A DNA stretch of 64,000 bases, taken from positions 42,132,035 through 42,196,034 of the forward strand of contig OZ025256.1 in the NCBI GenBank assembly GCA_964019135.1, written 5' to 3'. Source of the stretch: Arenicola marina (lineage: Eukaryota > Annelida > Polychaeta > Arenicolidae). A program made the translations under genes and the position numbers. This document shows positions 23,700-36,249 of this stretch, one piece after another (position 1 is the stretch's first letter; each line of letters starts with the position of its first letter). The notes below the pieces were generated by a model that worked only from the letters and a program-made list of their open reading frames with translations, ran no database searches and was not told the origin of the DNA.

Positions 23700-25639
23700 C
23701 TCTTCGCGGTGAAGTCGTCCGCCTTCTATGCACTCTTTACTCATATTTTCTCTGAGCCATGTTACCGTCTTCGGGTCTAGACTTCTCAGAGAGACCATTC
23801 GAGAAACCCGGGAAACCGGGTCTTCGGTTCGGTTACGTACCAATTAGAGTAGCACTACTGACAACATCGCTACCCAAGCCAAGAGCAATACAGTATGCAG
23901 ATCGAACACGTATGTAGTTCCATACCTCTCCACGAGGGTCCAAAGGTCTTCCATTAACATCGCGACTGCCGAGTGAGTGCTAGCTAGAGACACCCCCGCC
24001 CCCCCCCCCCCGCATCCCCCCGCCCACTCCCTCTTCCCCCTCCCACCCCCGTCAATCCGTACCGAGTCAGTCCAGACCCCTTGGGATCCCATTTCAGATA
24101 CCACTACTTCCGCACCCCGCACCCACCCAGTCTCAATTACCTGCAGCAATTCGTCAGGGACTTTACTGATCACTCGTTGACACCCGCATGGCCGCTAGGC
24201 AGCGCTGAGGTGCCAGCTCGCGTCCGCACCGACCGCCAATTCGATTCTGTCAATGACAAAGGGCGGCCAGTTGTGCTGTTTTTTTTTTTTTATATTACGC
24301 TATATGGTAAACTAACAAACGCTTGACGCGAATGAACAGGTGTCAAACATATCGCCGAACCCTCAACGAAACGACGAACCCAGCACCATATACCACCTGG
24401 GCCACGAACCTATATACCTCCCCTCCCCTGCACCCCCACCCCCCTCACCCTCCCTCTCTCTCTCACTCCGCAACAAGGTAACGCACACCAGCCCCCTTCA
24501 CATTCCACTTCGCCACGGGTCTATATCGGCGCCCTCCGACACGCACTGACACCCCTTTTTCTACAACAGCGCGCCTTGCGGCTTTAAACAGTTTATGACA
24601 CCCCAAGACAACTTTAGCTTCTATTATGAGTATGATATATATCCTGTGCGTACCCGCTTATATTCCCAAGTTACAATGCCAAAGTAGAATGTAGCAGTTA
24701 TATTATGAGCGAATTGCATAGCTTCCTAGCTGAATTTCACAGCGTTTTAGTCGACGCCACGTTATTGTTTAGTTTCAAGTGAATTGAAGATGAACACATC
24801 AGCATGTGTTTCATTGACAAGTTATGGCTTTTATTCCATGAAATCACCAAAAACGCATTTGTCAAAGTGGCAAACTGAGGTCTGGTCTGTTAATTTCTGG
24901 GAACATTGAACATGAGCGCTGTTTGGAAATTCCTTTATGATGTCAAAAGATTGACATTCTTATTTATTTATATTCATCAGATAATTTTAACTTTTAACTA
25001 CAAAATAACGTGGTACCAACACTCTAAGGCCCTTTGTCGACTTACTTTACCTTCACGTACCGCGCCGGGGACCTCAAATTTTCCCATCGAGTTATTTATT
25101 AACAAACAAATATGTCCAGCATCCTGCATCATTTTGAAATGGAAGATTGGCATTTAAAAAACATTGGATTCAAAAGCATAGGCAAGTATGGCCGAAGAAA
25201 TATGTTTGCATGACTGCTCATCGTTAATCGGAAGCTTCGTATCCCAGGCTACACATTATTATTTTGCGCAGTTTTGAGGATGGTATTCCGAATTATTGTG
25301 TCAATACAGATTATTGTTGCACTATTATTCAGGCCATTACAATTTATAAGTTGACCTAACTACTAGTCTGCTCTATACAATTACAAACGATCTATTCCGC
25401 TTTTTGAATCCAAACTTAATAAGTATTCTGGAGGCGAACATATAGGGTTGCTTTTATTCTGTATTTTTTTTAGATCAGTAATGCTACATTCTTGCACCAT
25501 AAATACAAGAAAACAAAATTCTGCCTTCAACTGCAATTAATTGGGCGAGAACAATAATTGCCCAAAAGAAGCGATTTATTCTCTCTTTGTTACCGCTGTT
25601 GGTTTGACGACCTCGTGTGGTTCTCTGTCTGTCCGCCAG
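23700..25639. other. noncoding; probable intron upstream of gene A exon
   Basis: C-rich low complexity at 23990-24060 and 24420-24460, then AT-rich unique sequence. No additional exon is supported. Confidence 0.5.
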
Positions 25640-28600
25640 ATGGCAGCGGCATGGCGCGCTCTGACGGCCGCTCCAGGCAGAGAGAGTACTTCCGAGAGGA
25701 ACTGCGGCGGCTAAAGACCTCACTCGACAAGGAGGCGGCCAAGGTCAAAGCTCCAGAAAAGTAAGTCGTTCCAGCATAGCTCACTTATAACTCACGCCTA
25801 CAATAATCGATTTTGCGGGGTCCGATGGCAGATGGACCGTGAAAATTCAATATGAATTCTCACGTTATTGATATACGTTATACCTGTCAAGTGTTAATAA
25901 AGCCAGATCTTTTCGATGTCGCATGGTGAGGATTTTGGACCCTACTAACGTATAATTCACATGGGACGGTGGTGCCACCTAGTGGAGGAATCGCCAATGC
26001 GCAAGAAATAGAAATCTAGTGACGTTGCGTGGCTCAGCCAGCAGATGGCAGCACTTTATTGCTCGATCTACGGAATTCGGTAGTGAAATGTAAAGCTACC
26101 ATCTTCCCTTGGTCACGACCAAACGACCGGCCATCGTTGTGGTGCTTGTGGCGCTCCCTGTCGGCCTCAAATAGCCTTATTCTGTCACAAAATGCACAAC
26201 GCATCAGCCGCAAATCCAGTGTGGAACCCAGACAGCTGGGTACCAACCCAACCAAGATAATAAGTCTTATTAGACATGGATATAAGCACTGGCATGTCGC
26301 TGTGTTTGATTTGCAGGAAGGAGCATGTACCATATATCTTCAACTCCCTGAAGCCGTATTATGACACGAGAACACCTCGCGCCCTCCTAGACTCGGTAGG
26401 TGTAGCTCAAATGTTTTTCATTCACCACACGAACATACCCGACCAATGGTCTGGTGATTAGCGTGCTCGGTTGGCCGAGTGACCTCTGCCAGGCCAGCCA
26501 TCGTGGCGTAGTTCGGGGCTCCCGCTCCACCGTGTGATTGTCTACGTTCGTGCGGGTTTTTGGTTTTCATTATTCTTTTGTATGTCATTTTCAAATTAAC
26601 TCGCTGTCCCGGGCATACTGTACCTAGATCGTGCAAATTAATTTTAATAATTTGTTAGCTAAATGAAATTCACCATGTGTGTTTTGTGACAATAAACCAT
26701 TTACTATAAGTGTCCTTCTCATACCTATCAAAAAGTTATACATCACACATATTTAGGCCGAGGAGAATCGAGTCCGGCTCTCGACTATCGATCCTATGCC
26801 AACAGTGTACAGGCCTTTCACACTTTAAACTTTACAGCGTGTATTTGTCCCGGAGGGGGGAGGGGGGATATAGTGGTGGTCGTGGTCGAACATGGCATAA
26901 AGACATTACGCGGCATAAAGAGGAAGCGCGGTATAATAAAGGTGCGCGACATAAATAGGGAGCGCGGTATAATAAAGGTGCGCGACATAAATAGGGAGCG
27001 CGGTATAATAAAGGTGCGCGACATAAATAGGGAGCGCGGTATAATAAAGGTGCGCGACATAAATAGGGAGCGCGGTATAATAAAGGTGCGCGACATAAAT
27101 AGGGAGCGCGGTATAATAAAGGTGCGCGACATAAATAGGGAGCGCGGTATAATGAAGGTGCGCGGCATAAAGAGGGAGCGCGGTATAATAAAGGTGCGCG
27201 GCATAGAACAGGTAGCACGGTATAGTAAAGGTGCGCGACATAAAGAGAGAGCGCGGCGTAAAGATGGAGCGCGGTATAGTAAAGGTGCGCGGCATAGAAC
27301 AGGTAGCACGGTATAGTAAAGGTGCGCGACATAAAGAGAGAGCGCGGCGTAAAGATGAAGCGCGGTATAATAAAGGTGCGCGGCATAGAACAGGTAGCAC
27401 GGTATAGTAAAGGAGCGCGACATAAAGAGAGAGCGCGGCGTAAAGATGGAGCGCGGTATAGTAAATGTGCGCGGCATAAAGAGGAAGCGCGGTATAATAA
27501 AGGTGCGCGACATAAATAGGGACCGCGGTATAATAAAGGTGCGCGACATAAATAGGGAGCGCGGTATGATAAAGGTGCGCGACATAAATAGGGAGCGCGG
27601 TATAATAAAGGTGCGCGACATAAATAGGGAGCGCGGTATAATGAAGGTGCGCGGCATAAAGAGGGAGCGCGGTATAATAAAGGTGCGCGGCATATAACAG
27701 GTAGCACGGTATAGTAAAGGTGCGCGACATAAAGAGAGAGCGCGGCGTAAAGATGGAGCGCGGTATAGTAAAGGTGCGCAGCATAAAGTGGAAGCGCGCT
27801 ATAGTACAGGTGCGCGGCATAAAGAGGGACCGCGGCATAGTAAAGGTGCGCGACATAAAGAGGGAGCGCGGTATAATAAAGGTGCGCGACATAAACAGGG
27901 AGCGCGGTATAATAAAGGTGCGCGGCATAATAAGGAAGCGCGGTATAATAAAGGTGCGCGACATAAAGAGGGACCGCGGCGCAAAGATGGAGCGCGGTAT
28001 AGTACAGGTGCGCGGCATAAAGAGGAAGCGTGGTATAATAAAGGTGCGCGACATAAAGAGGGAGCGCGGCCTAAAGATGGAGCGCGGTATAGTAAAGGTG
28101 CGCGACATAAAGAGGGAGCGCGGCGTAAAGATGGAGCCCGGCATAGTAAAGGTGCGTGGCATAAAGTGGAAGCGCGCTATAGTACAGGTGCGCGGCATAA
28201 AGAGGGACCGCGGCATAGTAAAGGTGCGCGACATAAAGAGGGAGCGCGGTATAATAAAGGTGCGCGGCATAAAGAGGAAGCGCGGTATAATAAAGGTGCG
28301 CGACATAAAGAGGGAGCGCGGCCTAAAGATGGAGCGCGGTATAGTAAAGGTGCGAGGCATAAAGAGGAAGCGCGGTATAGTAAAGTTGCGCGGCCTAAAG
28401 ATGGGGCGCGGTATAGTAAAGGTGCGCGGCATAAAGAGGAAGCGTGGTACAATAAAGGTGCGCGACATAAAGAGGGAGCGCGGCGTAAAGATGGAGCGCG
28501 GTATAGTAAAGGTGCGCGGTATAGTACAGGTGCGCGGCATAAAGAGGGACCGCGGTACAATAAAGGTGCGCGGCATAAACAGGGAGCGCGGTATAATAAA

Positions 28601-31375
28601 GGTGCGCGACATAAAGAGGGAGCGCAGCGTAAAGATGGAGCGCGGTATAGTAAAGGTGCGCGGCATAAAGAGGAAGCGCGGTATTGTAAAAGTGCGCGAC
28701 ATAAAGAGGGAGCGCGGTATAATAAAGATGCGCGACATAAAGAGGGAGCGCGGTATAGTAAAGGTGCGCGACAGATGGAGTGCCGTATAATAAAGATGCG
28801 TGACATAAAGAGGGAGCGCGGTATAGTAAAGGTGCGCGACATAAATAATAGCGCGGCATAGCAAAGAAGCACGGCGTAAATTTAAAAAATAAAAGCTCAG
28901 TTAGTAGGCAGGCTGAGCTGTACAGCAATACGTCACGCGTTCGCGTCTTGGCACACCACACATAGGGCATGTTTCGAATAACTCTATTTCCTTGTCGCGG
29001 AAGGTTCAGTTTATACCTTTTTGTGCACAACTCTGGCCTAAACCACCAACATTTCGTTTCTGTAACATTACACTGGTGTTGTCAACCTCAACACCGGTTC
29101 TGACACTGGGTGCATTTCTTTAGGCCCTGACCCAATTTGTGACAATGCTCTTGCCTATTGGACTACGCCGTGTGCCACTGAAATGCTCACACCGGTCACG
29201 TCCGCTGTGCTTAGTGGCCACGGAACCAGCCTAGTCCGTCATTTTTCAATCAGCCGCCATCTTTTCCCGGGGAGACGATCGGTATGCCGAAGAAATGCGT
29301 GCGCAAGCGATCCGGGTAATAAAAGAAGTGTCGGGAGGTATACCGATGCGTAATGTGCGTATTCCGATTACCTTGGGGATATACCCGGGTTACCAAAGAT
29401 ATACCCGGTCTATTATATTATGAACAAGTGTACCCAGATGTGGCACGTGGTGAGCGATAATGAGGGATGTCCTCTGAGTATGTGTTCGTCCTCTATCAGC
29501 CGGAAGAGACGCGCCACAGCTACATGGTGCGAAGGACAGCCACTGGACTCTGTGACCCATGGGTCGACCACCAGATGGACCGGGATGCCCTGCCCAGGAT
29601 CGAACCCAAGACCGCCTCGCAAGATGACGGCAGCAAGCGGTGTGTACACTTGATGCATACCTGGGCATTACCTTCTGTACGTGTGTTGTATACCTTGTGT
29701 ACAGATGCTGTATACCTTGTGTACATCTGATGTATACCTTGTGTACATCTGATGTATACCTTGTGTACATCTGATGTATACCTTGTACATCTGATGTATA
29801 CCTTGTGTACATCTGATGTATATCTTGTGTACATCTGATGTATACCTTGTGTACATCTCATGTATACCTTGTGTACATCTGATGTGTACCTTGTGTATAT
29901 TTGATGTATACCTAGTGTATATTTGATGTATACCCTGTGTACATCTGATGTGTATCGTGTGGACATCCGATGTGTACCTTGTGTACATCGGATGTATATA
30001 TTGTGTACATCTGATGTGTACCCTGTGTACATTGGATGTATGCGTATTGGACAACTAGTGTAATGATATATGGAGCATACTGTATGTCTAATTATTTCAT
30101 CTACTTTTGTGATGTTCTCATCATATCATGACAAATAGGCACCATGGTCATTTGACATCGGTTTGGCTCCGGGTGTATTGAATAATGGGATGGAATCTAA
30201 GAAATATAGGTCTTGCACATATAATATTATTTTTTTACGGGGTTTTGCCCCTTTAATAAACACCGCAAAATAATTGCTGCTAGTTTGTCATCTGACTTGA
30301 GATGCCTTTGACAATGCTGCTTTAAATGTTAAAAGGTCGAAAAAAAAGAAAAGTTCGCCACGAGAAAAAGAGGGCAGCACCCGTCTTCCGGTCTTTCCGG
30401 CAGTGAACATTCCAGCCAGTGACCTCCAGCGACGGAAGTTGTATTTTAGTGACGTGCCAATGTTACGGTAAGCCATGGCGATATTAAACAATGGGAACAA
30501 ATACACGTGTAGGCAGGTGAACAGTGTTTATATCGAAATGACGTTCATGCAGTCCTAATAATGATAGCATGTAAATCATATAGTTTCTCATATAGCAATT
30601 TCAAATTTATTCGACCCGTCTGACACGCCCAATGTTGATGTACGTAGTGTACAAGAAAGCGACAATTTCCCACAGAGTTAACGATCACATATTCGGACAT
30701 GTCTCCACTAACTTTTGCCTTCATATTTGGAAAGTTATGATTTATCATTAAAATAGAAAAGGGGTGTTTACATTAAAATAGAAAAGGGGTGTTTACATTA
30801 AAATAGAAAAGGGGTGTTTACATTAAAATAGAAAAGATGTGTTTACATTAAAATAGAAAAGATGTGTTTATGTTAAAATAGAAAAGATGTGTTTACATTA
30901 AAATAGAAGAAGGGTGTTTACATTAAAAGAACAAAAAATGTGGTGCTAGGTTCTAACCCCCCTGGGAACATCTTGGAGCCATCAATGTATAAATCTTGGT
31001 CTTTCTATGTGATCCAGGGACGAGCTCCGGAAGCGGTATCTGGAGAACGAGGACGGGCGAGTGAAGAAGGACTACAACAGGACCAAGGCTGACTTCTACC
31101 GCATGGAGCTGGACAAGATGGATGAGTACCACCCCCTGAGCCGCCCCAGCATGCGATCCGCCTACTTCGCCTACCTGCAGAATACTCGAGGTTCCCGCCT
31201 GGCACTGTACGAGTGCATCAAGGAGCTGGAGAAGAAGGAGGAGGAAGAGGAGAAGAAGGAGCAGGAGGAGAAGAGGAAGCGAGAAGAGAAGGAGAGGGAG
31301 GAGGAGACGGGAAAGTCAGAGACGCGAAATGAAACGCCGCGAGAACACCGGCAGAGTGAAGTGTCCGTGGCGTGA
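25640..31375 (+). CDS. gene A: five-exon gene, tandem paralogue of gene B, family unrecognised
   Basis: Exons 25640-25760, 26317-26395, 29500-29639, 30336-30467 and 31018-31375 with donors GTAAGT, GTAGGT, GTGTGT (weak) and GTAAGC. Phases at the four introns are 2, 0, 2, 2, exactly as in gene B. From ATG 25651 the product is 272 residues, close to the 257 of gene B. The first exon also accepts phase 1 from the giant exon, which would give about 2,934 residues. Motifs shared with gene B: YIFNSLKPYYD, GLCDPWVDHQMDRDALP, GSTRLPVFPAV, YFSDVPMLR and RTKADFYRMELDKMDEYHP. The last exon ends in a long E/K/R run, a likely coiled coil, absent from gene B. There is no signal peptide or membrane span. The 79-nt second exon has the same length in both genes. 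I do not recognise the family. The stop codon lies in the first unit of the 65-bp array that follows. Confidence 0.83.
26868..28870. repeat. 18/36-bp minisatellite, about 110 copies of an 18-bp unit
   Basis: Alternating 18-bp units such as GCGCGGTATAATAAAGGT and GCGCGACATAAATAGGGA, giving a 36-bp dimer (unit starts at 26944 and 26980). A later subtype has GGCGTAAAGATGGA. Blocks recur in the same order (for example the AACAGGTAGCACGG variant at about 27209, 27299, 27389 and 27697), so higher-order duplication occurred. It fills most of gene A intron 2. All three plus frames and two minus frames stay open for hundreds of codons only because the period is a multiple of three. Confidence 0.96.
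29370..29399. repeat. dispersed 30-bp element, copy 1
   Basis: Identical over 30 bases to 36857-36886 (core GGGGATATACCCGGGTTACC). Both copies lie in introns of the paralogous genes A and B, but not in the same intron. Confidence 0.8.
29685..30045. repeat. 22-bp minisatellite, about 16 copies
   Basis: Unit core GTATACCTTGTGTACATC, 22 bp. It begins about 45 bases after the 3' edge of gene A exon 3. Older right-hand copies carry several substitutions. The related GTGTGTAC at the exon 3 donor suggests the array grew from the splice-site region. Confidence 0.92.
30748..30929. repeat. 25-bp minisatellite, about 7 copies
   Basis: Unit core AAAATAGAAAAGGGGTGTTT, 25 bp. It ends about 90 bases before the acceptor of the last gene A exon. 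Confidence 0.92.
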
Positions 31376-33313
31376 CCGCGTGGGAAGGAGGGTGGTTATA
31401 ACTAGGGTGACATCGACATAGTGAAGTGTCCGTGGCGTGACCGCGTGGGAAGGAGGGTGGTTATAACTAGGGTGACACATCGACATAGTAAAGTGTCCGT
31501 GGCGTGACCGCGTGGGAAGGAGGGTGGTTATAACTAGGGTGACATCGACATAGTGAAGTGTCCGTGGCGTGACCGCGTGGGAAGGAGGGTGGTTATAACT
31601 AGGGTGACATCGACATAGTGAAGTGTCCGTGGCGTGACCGCGTGGGAAGGAGGGTGGTTATAACTAGGGTGACATCGACATAGTGAAGTGTCCGTGGCGT
31701 GACCGCGTGGGAAGGAGGGTGGTTATAACTAGGGTGACACCGGCAGAGTGAAGTGTCCATGGCGTGACCGCGTGGGAAGGAGGGTGGTTATAACTAGGGT
31801 GACATCGACATAGTAAAGTGTCCGTGGCGTGACCGCGTGGGAAGGAGGGTGGTTATAACTAGGGTGACACCGGCAGAGTGAAGTGTCCGTGGCGTGACCG
31901 CGTGGGAAGGAGGGTGGTTATAACTAGGGTGACATCGACATAGTGAAGTGTCCGTGGCGTGACCACGTGGGGAGGAGGGTGGTTATAACTAGTGTGACAT
32001 CGACATAGTGAAGTGTCCGTGGCGTGACCGCGTGGGAAGGAGGGTGGTTATAACTAGGGTGACATCGACAAAGTGAAGTGTCCATGGCGTGACCGCGTGG
32101 GAAGGAGGGTGGTTATAACTAGGGTAACGCATCGACATAGTGAAGTGTCCGTGGCGTGACCGCGTGGGAAGGAGGGTGGTTATAACTAGGGTGACATCGA
32201 CATAGTGAAGTGTTCGTGGCCTGACCGCGTGGGAAGGAGGGTGGTTATAACTAGGGTGACATCGACATAGTGAAGTGTCCATGGCGTGACCACGTAGGGA
32301 GGAGGGTGGCTATAACTAGGGAGACATCGACATAGTGAAGTGTCCATGGCGTGACCACGTAGGGAGGAGGGTGGCTATAACTAGGGAGACATCGACATAG
32401 TGAGGTGTCCGTGGCGTGACCACGTGGGAAGGAGGGTGGTTATAACTAGGGTGACACCGGCAGAGTGAAGTGTCCATGGCGTGACCGCGTGGGAAGGAGG
32501 GTGGTTATAACTAGGGTGACATCGACATAGTGAAGTGTCCGTGGCGTGACCGCATGGGAAAGAGGGTGGTTATAACTAGGGTGACATCGACATAGTAAAG
32601 TGTCTTCGGCGTGACCGCGTGGGAAGGAGGGTGGCTATAACTAGGGTGACATCGACATAGTGAAGTGTCAGTGGCGTGACCGCGTGGGAAGGAGGGTGGT
32701 TATAACTAGGGTGACATCGACGTAGTGAAGTGTCCGTGGCGTGACCGCGTGGGAAGGAGGATGGATATAACTAGGGTGACATCGACATAGTGAAGTGTCA
32801 GTGGCGTGACCGCGTGGGAAGGAGGGTGGCTATAACTAGGGTGACATCGACATAGTGAAGTGTCCATGGCGTGACCACGTAGGGAGGAGGGTGGTTATAA
32901 CTAGGATGACATCGACATAGTGAAGTGTCCGTGGCGTGACCGCGTGGGAAGGAAGGTGGTTATAGCTAGGGTGACATCGACATAGTGAAGTGTCCGTGGC
33001 GTGACCGCGTGGGAAGGAGGGTGGTTATAACTAGGGTGACATCGACATAGTGAAGTGTCCGTGGCGTGCCCGCGTGGGAAGGAGGGTGGTTATAACTAGG
33101 GTGACATCGACATAGTGAAGTGTCAGTGGCGTGACCACATGGGGAGGAGGGTGGATATAACTAGGGTGACATCGACATAGTGAAGTGTCCATGGCGTGAC
33201 CACGTGGGGAGGAGGGTGGTTATAACTAAGGCGACATCGACATAGTGAAGTGTCAGTGGCGTGACCACGTGGGAGAAGGGTGGTCATAACTAGGGTGACA
33301 TCGACATAGTCCA
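31345..33313. repeat. 65-bp minisatellite derived from the 3' end of gene A, about 30 copies
   Basis: Unit of 65 to 67 bp containing GTGAAGTGTCCGTGGCGTGA, then CCGCGTGGGAAGGAGGGTGG and TTATAACTAGGGTGACA. The first unit overlaps the end of the gene A coding region: GTGGCGTGA is its last two codons (Val-Ala) plus the stop. Some later units (about 31739, 31868 and 32456) still start with CACCGGCAGAGTG, the exact coding sequence just before the first unit. This identifies the gene as the source of the array. Confidence 0.93.
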
Positions 33314-36249
33314 GGGTCTTTCTGACAAGTTTGGTGGGCTATGCTGAGGCAGGGAATTATTACATATATATCTATGCACTTGTTGAGAAGATACGAAACA
33401 CATATAAAACATATTCCAAAGACAAACTAACCGATCGATAGCCGTCCACGAAGTTTACTTGCAGTATTATTTGCAATTTCCCTGAGTGGATTGTACATAA
33501 GCACTACATGAATACGTTATGGATATACTATATGTGTTTTAAATAAATCTTTTATACAAGTTTTACCTGGTATACGTGGCTCTTTAGACATGGCAAAGAT
33601 TAAAGTACTTGAACATTTGGTAAAAAAAAAAATAAAGCCGCGTCCAATAAACAGATTTTGAAAAGATGTGGGGGGGGGGGGGCGGGGGGGGGCAGTGTGT
33701 AGGGTGCGCTCTGACCCGGGGAGGGGGGGGGCGACCGGGGTCCCAGCAAAAACAAATGTATAGGTGGGGGTACACACATAAGAAGATGCTGTATTACCAC
33801 ATGCAATAACAATGCACCTCTATGCTAAAAAAAAAGTAGGGGCAGACCTGAGACCTCCCTGGATCCTCATGTGCAGTGTCTTTAATCCAGAGTTTTCCAT
33901 CAATTAAATAAGCCGTATATCACCCTATACATCCACACAAGAAAAACAAAAATGTGCAACGATGCACTAGGTGTCTCACCATTAAGTAAAGCAAGTAATC
34001 CACAGAAAAAGCCCAAACGTGAAATTCCAATTGAAAAATACCCCCTGCCACACTCTATGTTATTAAATGACAATCAAATTTATTAGATCTCAAGCGACAG
34101 ATCAATAGGGCATGCAAGTGAATCTCGTTTTATGTTTGATACCTTACGAGATTTGATTTCGGTGACAACGACGATTTGGCTTTATTTACACTTCAGGTTA
34201 CACACCAATAGGTCGTGCGTAGAAAAGTATATGGTGTCAAGTAGTGCCTAAAATATGGTCTTATATCAGGGTTATATGGTTACTAATTATTTCTGTCTTG
34301 GCAGATATTGTTTCTTTTACTAATGTTTGGCCAGGATAATGCCTGTTCAATTAATCTGTGACGTATTTACTCATGCATGCGGATGTTACAGGCGCGTGGT
34401 TTGGTAGACCTCATCACATGCTGATTCGCAGTGTCTCTAATTTTCGGCGGGTCGCGCTAGGGGCGGGAGGTGGGGGGTGTCATACTATGGGCTGTAGCAA
34501 AAAATATCTCACGTCAACCTACGTTTTGGTTGTTTTCAGAATAAAGATGGATAATTGCTCTATAAATTCCCATGGACCACATGGTCAAACATGGTTATCG
34601 ATTTTTCTCTGGCATGGGGTTACAAATTTGGGTTTTTTCCATTGCTTATCATGGGGATGGTTTCTATTGGTGTGTAACCTTCATGTACTTCCACCAAAGA
34701 TATTAGTACACTAATATATTAGTACACTCATATATTAGTACACTCATATCTTTGCTTCTACGCAAGAAACCCGTTTCAGGTTTTGTTCTGTAATTTTTGA
34801 CGTCGCTAAGCGTCGCTAAATACCGATAAAGGATGACGCAAAAAGTATCCTTATTGTGACGTTAGACAATACGCAAACCGTTTCTGTGACATCGCCTAAT
34901 TGTTACGTCATATAGCAACCAATTTCTTTAGCGACGCCTTAGAGATCAGAGTTGTAAGAATGGTTAGTAGAGCAGTAGGTGGAACCAGAAAACAACGAGG
35001 TATGGTAGTCGTAAACCTGAGACTAAATGTCTAGACTAGCTTATATACCCACGCTAGTTATTAATGACAACCATTATGGAACCATGTCACATCAAAAATA
35101 TCATATATTTCCAAGTATGTTATGTATTACCAGCAAATACACAAACTTTTCAGTGATTTAAGCGGCAAAAGGCAAGCATGTGATAATATGGTTATAATCC
35201 GGCTTATGGAGTGAAAGTTAGTTCAGTTACATACCTGTATCTTGTTATTTATGCATTCAACATGACGCTTGGCTTCTGCAGGTACTTTTTCAGAAAGTCT
35301 GTCGACCAGTCTATTTTGGGGTTTCAAAATCTTGAAAAAAAACTACATTTTAAAGCATTTTCTCATTGACCGCCGTGCTAAGTTGACAATTTGTTCAGTC
35401 AGTGACTCTTCCGCAATGTAATACATGTCGTAGCAGTTCTTATGGTTGCTAATGTTAGCATTCACTACTTGCATTAGCATGGTTTTAATGAGGTAATTTG
35501 CATGGTCGTATTCTGAAAGGCGTCTTAGCATGCATTTGGATATAATTTGAATTCTAGACCTGCAGTCACTTAATGGAAATGTAATATATTTGCCCGGACC
35601 CAATGCATAACTACATCAAATGCCATCGAACAGAATAGGCAAGCGTCTGTTGATAAACCTGCTGTTTGCGCAGACAGAGAAAGGTCGCCGGATCGAGTCT
35701 CACAAACCCGGAGAGGGGGGGGGGGGGGCACTTTTATACAAAGCTTGTGAGGGGGTCCCGCGAGTGCCCCTTCATGCCTGAGACAGCGGACATCTGTGAT
35801 GAAGAAGAAACCCATATGGAGCCGACATTTATGATAAAAGCAGATAGAACTGATATTTTAAAACTTGCGACCGGTGGGGGGGGGGGGGGGACGAATCTGC
35901 CTTCATAGAACGGGTTTGCCGGTGAAAATACATCCCTGAACCCCGAAATACATCCGCATGAAACTGCGACGTAGAGAGGGTCAACGGGAAAAAAACGCCC
36001 CTTCAGAGCGCACTTTGGAGGTGAAAAAGGGGCAAACCCAGCAATGTATTAAGTACCCTCGGTACCCCCCATACCCCCCCCCCCCGCAAGGAATTGTTCT
36101 GTTCAACAAGGAATTGACGGTTACATACTCTACGAATATGACGATAATTACGACCGATGAAAATCGGGATGATCAATTAAATGCAGTGAAAAGGTGAAGT
36201 CTAAAAGTTTAAGGTTTAATTGCTCCGTCGTCTCTCTGTGACGTCACAG
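33314..36249. other. intergenic DNA between gene A and gene B
   Basis: AT-rich unique sequence with G tracts at 33668-33732, 35715-35728 and 35875-35890, and about three copies of a 20-bp repeat (ATATATTAGTACACTCAT) at 34696-34752. A short piece at about 35902-35922 (CATAGAACGGGTTTGCCG) recurs reversed at about 61931-61950, so part of it is transposon debris. The donor of a 5' UTR exon for gene B should lie here but is not identified. Confidence 0.5.

Noticed and set aside
26818..28870. Long frames on both strands over the 18-bp array (up to 652 codons)
   Set aside because: Multiple overlapping frames are open because the unit is 18 bp. The array sits inside a gene A intron.
34358..34714. 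118-codon plus-strand ORF
   Set aside because: No splice context, no recognisable domain, and lies in intergenic AT-rich DNA with low complexity.
35781..35872. Possible upstream exon of gene B (acceptor GAGACAG, frame reading DICDEEETHMEPTF)
   Set aside because: The donor would be GTGGGG in a G tract, and adjacent sequence matches transposon debris near 61940.
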